A stretch of 64,000 nucleotides of DNA, taken from the NCBI RefSeq assembly GCF_007655135.1, contig NC_045128.1:14214230-14278229 (forward strand), in the 5' to 3' direction. Each line of letters starts with the position of its first letter. The stretch's first letter is position 1. A model generated the notes under the pieces. The model saw nothing but the letters and a program-made list of their open reading frames with translations, was not told where the DNA came from and made no database searches. Shown here in pieces: positions 45,975-57,505 of the stretch. This stretch comes from Punica granatum. Its lineage: Eukaryota; Streptophyta; Magnoliopsida; Myrtales; Lythraceae. The translations under genes were made by a program, and so were the position numbers.

Positions 45975-47493
45975 ATGTCGCGCCCGGTCTCCTGCCCGAG
46001 CCTTAACAGAGTCACACCGCCGCTCGAAGAGATTACCCGTATATGGGGAGCATTACGCCCAGTCGACCGCCGTTACATCTCTATGTTCATAGGGGATATC
46101 CCTTTGCTGGCTACTCGGCAAGTTGATTGGAATTTCCTCGAAGCCGCCATCGCATTCTGGAACCCAAGTCGTGCCGTCTTCGACATACAGGGTATCGAGC
46201 TCACACCAACCATTGAGGAGTACCGGACACTCATCGGTCGAACCGCAGTTGTCCACGGCATTGTAGAACCCAACTTCCACACCGCCCGACCAACCCTAGT
46301 CTCACGCCTACTCGGGGTTCCCACGACTCGTTTGAATGCTGAACTCGCATACTCCGGCAGCACGGAGATTGCAATCGAGAAACTCCTATTTTTTATTGAG
46401 TCACGAGCGCATAGGGTCCAGGGGATTTTCTTCGAAAGGATTTATGTCATGCTGTTCTATTGCTAATCTTTGGGACCCTCTTATTCCTCGCTCGCATAGT
46501 CTCATCGATGCTGCCTTGGCCAGCGTTGTCCTCCAAGTGGTCGGAGGGCGTGGTTATGAGGTAGCCCTCGTGGCTGAGACCATCTGGTCCCTCGACCGCG
46601 TCTTGAGAACATGCGACCGAAGGATAAGAGGATCCCCTCTGCTTTTACAAATTTGGCTCCAAAGTCACGCAAACCCTCTGCGTCTGTTGCACTCGATTAT
46701 CTATTTTAATGGTCCGGAGTCAATTATTTCTCGATTGCAACCCCTCCTGCGTGTGGAAGAACGCAAGGTCTCTGAGTGGATCGAATTTTTTCGTGAAATA
46801 GCACCTAGGGGCTTCAAGTGGCGTGCCGCGTGGATGCCACCCGAACCCATAGCCCTTAGGTGTCCTGATTTTTATGGAGTCCCACTCATGAGTCATGCGG
46901 GGTCCACCACTTATTTTTCGGCGCGAGTAGTGAGGCAGCTCGGTGGCTTACAGACGGTCCTCGAGGATACGGCGCGAACTAGATTTGAACATACTTGGCG
47001 GGAGGATCAGACACCCGCAGATCGCCAAAGTAACGTCAAACAGGTCCTGGATGCGTGGCGAACCGTGATTACCGAGCGTCCATACTTCCCCGAGCATCCG
47101 ACCCTTGATGAGCGTGATTTCCAAGCTACAGAAGAATACATCATTCGCTTCTACCGATGGGGTCCAGCAGCACACGAGGATCTCGTCAACTCTCCGCAAG
47201 TTGAAGATGGCGGGTCACCCGTCGCAACTCCCACTCCGTATATGGCCATCCAAGCCGAACTCACTCATCTCAGAGCAGAAAGAGATCGTCTTCGTCGGGA
47301 AGTTGCAGAGAAGGACGAGCAGCTTGTTGATCAGCGCCAACTACAAAGAGAGCTTGCCCAGACCCGTGCCGAGCTACAGAGGCGCGATCAGGAATTGGTG
47401 CGAGCGAACGCCGCTTTGGAGAGGTCCAGGAAAAGGGCTCGCGGGGTCCATATACACCCTAGGATAGACACCTCCGCTGGGCCCTCGAATTAG
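45975..47493 (+). pseudogene. ORF1 with plant-mobile-domain similarity and C-terminal coiled coil (frameshifted)
   Basis: The first part (ATG 45975 to 46466) contains WGALRPVDRRYISMFIGDIP and FWNPSRAVFDIQGIELTPTI, typical of the plant mobile domain (DUF7745-like) found in transposable elements. A frameshift near 46450-46490 moves the frame, and the second part (to 47493) continues with VVGGRGYEVALVAETIWSLD, a globular region and a Glu/Arg-rich coiled coil (about 47240-47430) before KRARG. Extra ORFs upstream of gag are known from Ogre/Tat elements; their role is unknown. This copy is disrupted. Confidence 0.75.
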
Positions 47494-47773
47494 GGCTTTC
47501 TATAGCGATGGACACTTGCTCCCCGGGCGTAGTGGAAAATCGACTTAGGACTATCTTTTCAAAATTTGTATTGCACTTTGAACCATTCGGAGTTAATACA
47601 AATGACAGCATTAGTTTTCAAAATTCATGCATCTCATGCATTTCTTCTTTTATTCATTGCTTTGTTCATTTATTTTAAAGATAATTTTCTTGCATTAAAC
47701 TCACGCACTTATGGAATTTACGTGTTAGCAACTGGCGGCACCTCACCGATATCCCACTCGTTTCCAGCGAAGA
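47494..47773 (+). other. Spacer between ORF1 and gag
   Basis: About 280 bp without a supported gene. It contains a T-rich stretch near 47640-47690. Confidence 0.5.
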
Positions 47774-49201
47774 ATGGCAGAAGAAAATCAATTAGCTGTC
47801 TTTGAGGAAGATACGCCTTTCACCCCAATTCATTCTCAAGCACCGACTATGCATGCACCACCACCACACGTGTCTCCTGCAGGCGTGCCACCAGCACATT
47901 GGGGAGCTTCCCCGACTCATCTTCCGCCACCTGTATCTTCGGGCCCACACCCGGCATATTCAGGAGGGTAGCCATCTTCCGCAGCTGATGATCGTGCACG
48001 TATTGCAGTACTTGAGAGCACGGTCAATCAACTGGCTGCCACCATGGCCACCAATATGGCCGAGCTCATGGCCCTACTCAAAGGCCCAAATCGCGCTTCT
48101 TCGAGCTTCACCCCACCTCCTGGGTACGGGCCAGCGGTCGATCCAAGCCCATGGGCCCAGCCGACCTTGATTCCCGATAATGGAGATACGTCTGCCCCAA
48201 CGATAGTGAACGCACCGGCGGACCATCCGGTTAACAATCTTCCAGCACCACCTGCTTCAGCGACAATGTTGGAACCACTTACGCTCGTACCTCCACCGAT
48301 CTCCACATCAGTCCCGGTTCCGGTCTCTGCGTCGGTCCCAGCTCTGACTTCTGCTGTCCCACCGCCGATCATATTCCTGCCTACAACTGCCCAGGCTCCT
48401 GCTCACACTGCTGAACCTCCCCCGTACCAAGCTCCACAACCCCATATCGGCCTTTCTTACCAAGCTCCACCTCCCATAAATATAGCCTACTCTGAACCGG
48501 ACACGCCGAACCACGCAGCCCCTAGAGCTCCACCCACAAATTTTCTCCCGGAAACGGGGACTGAACAGGAACAGAGATTGAAGAAGTTGGAAGAGAATAT
48601 CCGAGCCCTACAATCAGGCGGCTCCCGCCTCGATGCCGGCGACGGCGATTGGAGTCTTTTCCCAAGCATGCAGCTACCCCCAAAGATTAAGGTGCCTAAA
48701 TTCCAGAGGTACTACGGCACGACCGACCCTCGTCACCATCTCCGTCACTATAGGGGAAAAATGTTGCAGTACTGGGACTACGAAGAGTTTGTCATCCATA
48801 CGTTCCAGGATAGTTTGGCAGGAGCGGCTCTGGATTGGTACATATCACTGAAAGCTGCGGATATCCCCACGTGGGCAGACCTCTCAAGCAAATTCATCGA
48901 CCAGTACAGGTACTGTGCGGAGACACCCCCGACTCTGCTGGAGCTCAGCACGATGGAGATGACCGATGACCAGGGCTTCGAGGCTTATGCAGTGAAGTGG
49001 CGGGCTAGAGCGGCGAAGCACGTCCCTCCGATCAGTGAGGCACAGCAGATCCAATTATTCCACTCCACTCTTAAAGGGGCCTACTACTTGCACTTGTTGG
49101 CCCACACGTTTTCATTCTCCAACCTTATCGACGCCGGAAAGAAGCTCGACATCGGCATTAAGCTCGGCAAGATAGAAGGTCCGGCCGAGAAAAAGGAATG
49201 A
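47774..49201 (+). pseudogene. Gag of the 17.8-kb Tat-like element (with in-frame stops)
   Basis: ATG 47774 (MAEENQLAVFEED) opens a Pro-rich N-terminal region. TAG at 47969-47971 interrupts but the frame is the same after it. A short coiled coil (ARIAVLESTVNQLAA) precedes a retrotransposon gag domain at about 48650-49160: KVPKFQRYYGTTDPRHHL, AGAALDWYISL, TWADLSSKFIDQY. TGA at 49199-49201 interrupts again, after AEKKE. Gag forms the particle that packages element RNA. The two nonsense codons and a following frame wobble disable this copy. Confidence 0.85.
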
Positions 49202-51438
49202 GAGTCCTCGAAGAGGGCCGCCACTAGGACAGCAGGAAACAGAAGAGGGAAAGACACGTCCGTCAATGCTGTCAACTCAGGGCCCCAGGCCCCCCAACAA
49301 TATTCCATAAGCTACACGCCCGCACCACCGGCCACTCAAGCGTATGCCCCACTTCGGTGCATTATCAACAACAACCCCCAACACAACAAGCTTACTATTC
49401 CGCTCCGCCGGCTTCCTTTCCGTCGCTGGTCCCGCAGCAATACGCCCATAATTATGCCCCTGCTCCTTCTCCGATTCAACAAAGTAGGCCCCCGGCTTCG
49501 AGAACTCCTCAGCCGGTGCAACGGGTTTCCGGCTCCGCAAGACCAACAGGGCATCGCAACACAAATGCGGCGTAAACAGTTCACACCTCTGCCGGCTCCG
49601 CTCTCCCACATATACCGGCAACTCCTCGCGGGTAACAAGATCCGATCGATAGCACCTAACCCTGATTTCGACCCAACCATCCAAGATCAGAGTCGGCGCT
49701 GCGAGTACCATCAGGGCGCACCCGGTCACACCACTGACAATTGTTGGAAGCTACGGGAGAGGATCCAACAGATGATTGATGATAAGCAACTCACGTTCAA
49801 CGCCGTCAAACCCCCGAACGTGCAATCAAATCCTCTTCCCGATCACGGGTCGAGCTCGGGACCCAGCATTAACATGATCGGTGTTTGCGCTATAGGGGAG
49901 TACGAGACCGGACAGGAGGCACCGGCCCCGTTTGTGATCGAATATGTTCCTGCAGAAACTGGTGTAGGGTACGCAGGGTTCGATGCCACGCCCGCCCCAT
50001 TCGTGATAGAAGTCCCCGCACGAGAGCCATATCAAAACAGCAAGGTCCCGTGGACCTACGAAGGAAGTGTTGGGAACCTCGAGAGTCAATTTAGCGTCAT
50101 GGGCGTGACGCGCTCAGGTCGAGTCTATGAAAATCCGAAGGCCGCAAACAAAGGGAAAGCCCTGGCAATGCCCGAAGTCGCCCCGGAAGCCTTGTCCACT
50201 CCCCAGAAGAAGGTGACTGAAGAAGAAGCTGAGGCCTTCATGAAGATTATCAAGGCAAGCGAGTACAAGGTCGTTGAACAAATGGGCAAATCTCCAGCCC
50301 ACATTTCACTACTCGCCTTCCTCTTGGGTTCAGAGCCACATCGTGAAGCGCTTCTGAAGGTCCTGACAGCAGCGCAGATCCCCAAAGAAACGGCTCTGGA
50401 GCGGATTGAGGAGACTATCAGTTCGATCTTCTCCAACGACATTTCATTCTCAGATGATGAACTTCCCTCAGAAGGGTGGGCACACTCGCGGGCACTACAC
50501 ATTGTCTGCAAGTGCAATAACTTTATCATCGGTCGGGTCATGATCGACAATGGCTCGGCACTCAATGTTTGCCCGGTTTCCACGCTGAAGCAAATGAACA
50601 TGGACTTTAACGGCATTCGTCCGAGCAAGACTGCAGTTCGAGCCTTCGATGGCTCGCGAAGGGAAGTAAATGGAGAGATCGACCTGGTGATCGAGGTGGG
50701 TCCCTGCTCATTCGCTGTTACGTTCCAAGTCCTAGACATTCCGAATGCTTTCAGCTTGTTGCTCGGGAGACCGTGGATCCATGCAGCTGGCGCCGTTCCT
50801 TCGTCCCTACACCAAAGGATCAAATTCATCGCAGAAGATCGACTTATCACGGTCAAGGGTGAGGAGGACTACGCCATTTACAAGGAGACAGCTGTCCCCT
50901 ACATCAGTATCGGGGACGATCAAAACCTCCCATTCCATTCATTTGAAACAATCTCCGTCATTCAAGACTACGGAGAGATCGGTCCAACCCGCGCTGACCG
51001 CATAGTGGGGAAGGTTTTGCTGCGCCACAATTATATCCCCGGCACCGAACTCGGAGCACATGGGCAGGGGATCAACCGCCCCATCGAGGTTGAGGAGTAC
51101 AAGAACAGGAGGGGACTCGGTTTTCGCCCTTCCTGTCACGAGATTATTGAGGCCCGTAGGGGCAAGCACCTTCACCGTCTCGCTGCACGCTATGGGAAGA
51201 TCAACAGGGGCATCCTGGCTCAGCCGCTCTCCTACTTCTTTCCTGGGCCTCCACACATCGTCGGAGAAATTCTTGACGGTCCCTCCTCGGATTCAGACAG
51301 CGAGCCTGTTGACCTGCCAAACATATGCGCCGTCACCGAGGTAACTACTCCAGGGGCTTACATCCGCCTCGCGCAGGAAAATGAGGAACTCAACAACTGG
51401 ACCTCAGTCTCGCGTTACTCGGTTGTAATCGCCGATGT
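49202..51438 (+). pseudogene. Gag C-terminus, zinc knuckle, protease and G-patch-like region of the Tat-like element
   Basis: The frame wobbles between about 49345 and 49575 (a short Gln/Pro-rich stretch reads in another frame) and then is open from about 49560 to 51442. It has a zinc-binding stretch CEYHQGAPGHTTDNC (from 49700) and a protease domain with MIDNGSALNV (about 50542), a DNG variant of the aspartic active site, then FSLLLGRPWIH. A Gly-rich ELGAHGQGINRPIE with NRRGLGF (51047-51126) resembles a G-patch. The protease matures Gag and Pol. The reading frame meets TAA at 51440-51442, inside a likely intron. Confidence 0.85.
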
Positions 51439-51646
51439 GTAAGGCCATCTATGTTTTGATATTCCCCGCGTGTCGGCATAGCCATAAGCCACACGACGGA
51501 AGAGGGATTCTTGTTATGGCATTGCGCCCTCATCATTAATAAAATCCCTACATGCATTTTTCAGAATTCTCGCTTCTACTTTCTCTTTCTCTCTCACTTA
51601 TTCGCAGCACTTTAAATTTTCTAAGACAATTTATTTAAATCGCCAG
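51439..51646 (+). other. Probable intron between protease and RT (Ogre-type)
   Basis: A donor GT|GTAAGG at 51438/51439 and an acceptor CGCCAG|G at 51646 define 208 bp with a strong pyrimidine tract (about 51570-51600). Removing it joins the protease frame (two bases of a codon at the end) to the RT frame without a stop and skips both TAA 51440-51442 and TAA 51636-51638. An intron at this position is established for Ogre elements, where splicing changes the ratio of Gag-Pro to full polyprotein. Confidence 0.7.
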
Positions 51647-54600
51647 GCTCCACTCGAATCTGAGTCTTCGACGCGTCGATTCGAACCCATCCGAGGAACT
51701 CCTTGAAGAGTCCCGACCCATATACTTCGGGGAAGGACTCGACGAGGATGGTCGAGTGCCCGAGATAGAAGAGAGTTTGCGCTGCCTTGAGAACCGTCAA
51801 CTCACTTCCGTGGAGCCGACAGAGGAGATCAATGTGGGTACCGAAGAAGAACCTCACATCCTGAAGATTGGGACGAGTCTCGACCCTACACAACGAGCCA
51901 GGATGATCGAATTTCTAAAAGACTACCAAGAGGTCTTGGCTTGGTCCTACGCCGACATGCCGGGCTTAGATCCGTCGATAGTCAAGCACTTCCTACCGCT
52001 TGATATAGAGAGGTTTCCACCCAAGCAACAGCACTTACGGCGGCAACGTGCTGGCCTTCTCCTTCGCATCAAAGAGGAGATTATCAAACAGATCAACGCA
52101 GGATTCCTAGAGGTTTGCAATTATTCTGAATGGGTAGCGAATATCGTGCCCGTAAAGAAGAAGGATGGAAGAGTTAGAGTCTGCGTCGACTACCGAGATC
52201 TCAACAAAGCCAGCCCCAAAGATAACTTCCCCCTGCCTCACATTGACGTCTTAGTCGACAACACAACACGCCACACGTTGTTTTCCTTCATGGATGGCTT
52301 CTCCGGGTATAACCAGATTCGGATGGCCGAAGAGGACAAGATCAAGACGACGTTCATCACAATGTGGGGCACTTTCTGTTACCGAGTCATGCCCTTCGGC
52401 CTCAAAAATGCCGGGGCAACATATCAAAGAGCGATGGTCACGCTATTCCACGACATGATGCACAAAGAGATCGAGGTCTACATTGACGACATGATTGCCA
52501 AATCCAGAGAAGGAGAGGACCACCTGGTTAATTTAAAGCGCCTTTTTGACCGCCTCAAGAAGTACAAGCTCAGACTCAACCCGACGAAGTGCACATTCGA
52601 CGCTAAGTCAGGGAAACTGTTAGGATTTGTGGTCAGTGAGCGAGGCATTGAGGTTGACTCGGACTAGGTGAAGGCAATCAGGGAGCTACGTCCGCCATCG
52701 ACGGCCCTCGAAGTACGAGGTTTCTTGGGACGGTTGAACTACATTGCAAGATTTATCGCAAACCTGACAGACAAATGTCAACCACTATTTCGTCTGCTTC
52801 ATAAAAATGCAGCAATTGAGCGGGACGAGGAATGTCAGAAGGCCTTCGATACTATCAAGGCATATTTGGCTCAGCCACCAGTGCTAGTTCCGCCGACACT
52901 AGATCGTCCGCTAATCCTTTACTTGACAATGCGCCGGCAATCCCTAGGATGCATGTTAGGGCAGGAAGACGAGTCCACGCGCACAGAACACGCCATTTAT
53001 TATTTGAGCAAGAAGTTTACCGAAGGGGAGTCTAACTACCCGGAGATTGAGAAGATATGCTGCGCGATAGTATGGGTTATGCAAAGACTTCGACAATACA
53101 CGCTCTACCACACTATCCGCTTATTGTCAAAAGCGGATCCCCTGAAGTACTTGCTCGATAGTCCATCTTCCATGAAGAACATTTCAAAGTGGCGTTGTCA
53201 GCTGACGAAATACGACATTGAATATGTGCCCCGCACATCAGTTAAGGGGCAGGCAATTGCAGATCACTTTGCGAAGTTCCCAATCGAAGACGATACGCCA
53301 ATCAACTCTAATTTTCCGGACGAGGGGATTCTCCAAGTGGATAGTGAGGAGAACAAATTCGCATGGAAGATGTATTTCGACGGCGCAGTGAATTCCACCG
53401 GTTCTGGTATCGGCGCAGTGCTGATATCCCCCGACGGACGTTATTATCCGATTGCAGCAAAAGTCGACTTTCCCTGCACCAACAACGTGGCTGAATACGA
53501 GGCATGCATCCTTGGCCTGCAAGCGGCGATCGACTTCAAGGTGAAGGAGCTAGAAGTGTTCGGAGATTCTATGCTTACAATCTTCCAGACTCTGGGGCAA
53601 TGGAAGACGAAGGACGAAAAGCTAGTGCCATATCACGAGTATCTTGAGGAGTTAGCGGAGAACTTCGAGAAAATCTTATTCACATACACGCCTCGCATCA
53701 AGAACCAATTTGCAGATGCACTTGCGACGCTCGCTTCCATGGTGAGCATCACGAAAGAAAACCTCATTGAACCACTCGAGATCGAGATCGCCAAAGGCCC
53801 TGCTCACTGCGACGCAATTGAAGCGACCGATGAGCAGCCATGGTACGAAGACATTAAGCATTTCTTGCAAACTGGTCAATACCCTACATTCGCTAACCGT
53901 CGTGATCGAAAAACACTTCGACGACTCGCAGCACATTATTTCCTGAGTGGAGAAACTCTCTATCGCCGTTCTTTCGACGCCACACTACTCCGGTGTGTCG
54001 ACGAAGTCGAGGCACAACGTCTCATGGGAGAGATACACGAAGGGAGCTGCGGACCCCACATGAGCGGGCTTATGCTTGCCAAGAAACTCATGTGTTTGGG
54101 TTACTTTTGGTCCACCATGGAAGCCGATTGCGTCAAACACGTCAAGCATTGCCACTTGTGCCAGGTGTACGCCGACCAGATCAAAGCACCGCCTAACGAG
54201 TTGCGCCCGATGGCAGCCCCATGGCCTTTTTCAATGTGGGGTATCGACGTGATCGATCCTATCAACCCTAAAGCATCCAATGGACACCAATTCATTTTGG
54301 TGGCGATAGACTAGTTTACCAAGTGGATCGAGGCCGTAACGCTTGCTGCAGTCACTGCAAATGCTGTGGCACGTTTTCTCAAGCGTGACATCATCGCCCG
54401 ATACGGAGTCCCCGAGACGATCATCACTGACAATGCCAAGAACCTGAACAACACGATCATTGACGAGTTTTGTGAGCGATTCAAAGTGCATCACCGCAAC
54501 TCCACTCCATACCGTCCCCAAATGAACGGTGCAGTAGAGGCTGCAAACAAAAATATCAAGAAGATCATCGAGAAAATGACGGTGACTTACAAAGATTGGC

Positions 54601-55088
54601 ACGAGATGCTTCCTTCCGCGGTCTTGGCATACCGAACATCTATCCGCTCTTCAACCGGGGCAACCCCGTATTCTTTGGTCTACGGCATGGAGGCCGTCCT
54701 CCCGATCGAAGTGGAGATTCCTTCCATGAGGGTCCTCGCCGAGACCGAACTTGAAGAAGTAGAGTGGGCGAAGCAACGTTGTGAACAGCTCAATCTCATC
54801 GATGAGAAACGGCTAACAGCACTATGTCACGACCAATGCTACCAACAGAGAATGGCCCGAGCGTTCAATGCGAGAGTCCGCCACCGCGAGTTCAAACCCG
54901 GTGACCTCGTCCTGCGGAAAGTCCTACATATTACACCTGATTCTCGGGGCAAGTTCGCATACAAGTACGACGGGCCTTTTGTCGTCAAGGAAGTCTTCTC
55001 CGGAGGGGCAATTATCTTAAGCGACATGGACGGGACCGAAAATGCGCTCCCAGTCAACGCCGATGCCCTTAAGAAGTACTATCCCTGA
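51647..55088 (+). pseudogene. Pol of the Tat-like element: RT, RNase H, second RNase H, integrase (two TAG stops)
   Basis: The frame is uniform from 51647 to 55088. RT: VANIVPVKKKDGRVRVCVDY, FMDGFSGYNQI and the catalytic YIDDM (from 52479). TAG at 52665-52667 follows EVDSD. The Gypsy RNase H lies around 52860-53270 and a second, archaeal-type RNase H starts MYFDGAVNSTGSGIG (about 53369). The integrase has an HHCC region (HVKHCHLCQ), Asp in WGIDVID, Asp in ITDNAKN and Glu in GAVEAANKN. TAG at 54312-54314 sits where FILVAID-stop-FTKWIEA normally has Tyr. The C-terminal integrase part ends ALKKYYP. No frameshift was seen, only the two nonsense codons. Confidence 0.92.
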
Positions 55089-56219
55089 TTGGGTGCTTCG
55101 TCGTTCTACAGCCGTTGCATGTCCCCGCAGCTATAACTCGCACTTCCAACACTTGTATTCTTCCGTATTCTTCAGGCTTCGCGCCCGCTTTACTTCAGCA
55201 CATTTTCTATTATCAGCATTTTTGCCATCTCCATCCAATCCTTCCATATAAGAACATCTCTGAGAGAAAAAGAATAATTTTCCCGCTAGGTTGAAAACCT
55301 CCCCGAGGCGACCTAGGCAAAAATTAGGGAATGAGGGGCACGACTTAAAATCCCGCAAAGGGGAGCCGTGGCAAAAGGAGAGCATGAATTATATCCTTGC
55401 TAGGCTGAAAACCCACAAAAGGCGGTCTAGGCAAAAGTTAAAGGAACCGAGAGGTGCGATCGGACCCTATCTTGGGCAGTCGTAGCAAAAGGAGAGCATT
55501 CATGAGAGAAAAGTCAAAATAAAATACCCCGTCAGGTCGTCGCGCGTTTTGCGGCCTGGGCAAAAATTAGGGGAAATTGTCGGTTCAACCACGAAAGAGC
55601 TGCGACACCTCGTGTGGAGCTATGACAAGTAGTGGTTTAGCGGTTTTCAACGCAAGCAAACTCTCTTCGACTCTACGGGTTCAAGACATGCCTCGAAATG
55701 AGTTCGAATCGTCGTATCCTTGATTTAGAGGATTCCTAAAGATCCTTCCTTTTACCTTCATGCAAAAACTCTGCGGGTCATGCCCGTCTTGCAAAGGCCA
55801 TTCCTTCAAGTCAAATACATGTCATACTCGGGGACGCGGTCACCCCTCAAACGGCCACTGAATCTAAATTCCCGGAATATCATTACATAGATTTCTTTAC
55901 ATATCGCAATTTCAGCAAGTTCTGCCCGACTGACAACGATCATTGGTTATCGTTTTCCTACATACAGGTCTGAGTGTACAGATCCCGGGAGGCGTCCCCC
56001 CGAGCGGGCGTATGTCTGTCTCGTTCGACAGGTCGCAGTCCTTATTCGGGTGAATGACCCAAAAAGGAGCACACGTCAATTTCGCCAAACAAACCCATGG
56101 GCGCACGACCAGCGACAGGGCGCAGTTATCACTGCATTATTTCAGCACAATACCGGCTTAACACCGAACAGATAGCCCTACGCTACCCCATAACAGTGAT
56201 TCTTACTCTCGCATTCACC
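55089..56219 (+). other. 3' non-coding region of the Tat-like element
   Basis: No gene is supported. Between about 55285 and 55570 three diverged copies of a roughly 100-bp repeat begin with 'cccgctagg' or 'ccttgctagg' and contain 'ctaggcaaaa', a motif common in this lineage's 3' region. The rest looks unique within the window. Confidence 0.65.
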
Positions 56220-57350
56220 GTTCTTTGGACTTCGTGTCCTTATTTACTGTTTTCCGGACTTCGTGTCCGCATCTACTGCATTCTGGACTTCGTGTCCACA
56301 TTTACTGCTTTTCGGACTTTGCGTCCAGGACTTCGTGTCCATCTTTAACGCTTTTCGGACTTCGTGTCCATCTTTATCGCTTTTCGGACTTCGCGTCCAG
56401 GACTTCGTGTCCACATTTACTGCTTTTCGGACTTCGCGTCCAGGACTTCGTGTCCATCTTTATCGCTTTTCGGACTTCGCGTCTAGGACTTCGTGTCCAC
56501 ATTTACTGCTTTTCGGACTTCGCGTCCAGGACTTCGTGTCCATCTTTACCGCTTTTCGGACTTCGCGTCCAGGACTTCGTGTCCAGGACTTCGTGTCCAT
56601 CTTTACCGCTTTTCGGACTTCGCGTCCAGGACTTCGTGTCCATCTTTACCGCTTTTCGGACTTCGCGTCCAGGACTTCGTGTCCATCTTTACCGCTTTTC
56701 GGACTTCGCGTCCAGGACTTCGTGTCCAGCTTTACTGCTTTTCGGACTTCGCGTCCAGGATTTCGTGTCCACATTTACCGCTTTTCGGACTTCGCGTCCA
56801 GGACTTCGTGTCCATCTTTACCGCTTTTCGGACTTCGCCTCCAGGACTTCGTGTCCATCTTTACCGCTTTTCGGACTTCGCGTCCAGGACTTCGTGTCCA
56901 TTTTTACTGCTTTTCGGACTTCGTGTTCAGGACTTCGTGTCCATCTTTACCGCTTTTCGGACTTCGTGTTCAGGACTTCGTGTCCATCTTTACCGCTTTT
57001 CGGACTTCGTGTCCATCTTTATCACTTTTCGGACTTCGCGTCCAGGACTTCGTGTCCATCTTTACAGTTTTTCGGACTTCGCATCCGCATCTTTACTGCA
57101 TTTTGGACTTCGTGTCCACATTCATTGCATTCCGGACTTCGTGTCCGAGTCTACTGCATTCCGGACTTCGTGTCCTCATTTACTGCTTTCCAAACTTCGT
57201 GTCCGCATTCACAGCATTTTGGACTTCGCGTCCGCATCAATTGCATTTTGGACTTCGTGCCCACATTCATTGCATTCCGGACTTCGTGTCTGCATTTACT
57301 ACTTTTTGAACTTCGTGTCCTCACTTAATGTCTTTCAAGTATGCGTCCAC
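56220..57350 (+). repeat. 43-bp minisatellite built from GGAC..GTCC motifs
   Basis: The core (about 56380-57060) is tandem copies of a 43-bp unit holding one 'ggacttcgcgtcc' and one 'ggacttcgtgtcc' joined by 'catctttaccgctttt'-like bases. Flanks (56220-56380, 57060-57350) are single-motif repeats of about 30 bp. Each 13-base motif is a small inverted repeat (GGAC-GTCC). The unit has no stop in the forward frames and 43 is not a multiple of three, so all three frames remain open for about 1 kb with a 43-residue period. I do not regard these as proteins. Confidence 0.92.
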
Positions 57351-57505
57351 ATTTACTAATTTATGGTTTTTACTATTTTTGCAACAGGCCTACATATTAG
57401 CAAAAACGAGGAGAATTGCCAAACGGTCGACAGGACCAAACAAGGTGCTTCTTATATTCTTTAGCTGCATCCTCTATTCGAGCACGCAACCAAATAGGGG
57501 CAAGC
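57351..57505 (+). other. Pre-3'-LTR segment with polypurine-like tract
   Basis: It is homologous to 5939-6089 ('ggtgcttcttat', 'cctctattcgagcacgcaacc'). The purine-rich 'aaataggggcaag' just before the LTR is the likely plus-strand primer. Confidence 0.65.

Noticed and set aside
53238..53936. Minus-strand frames within pol
   Set aside because: They are shadows of the conserved RNase H coding sequence on the plus strand.
56225..57359. Three long overlapping forward reading frames (up to 367 residues)
   Set aside because: They are read-through of a stop-free 43-bp minisatellite; all three frames are open and give the same repetitive peptides.
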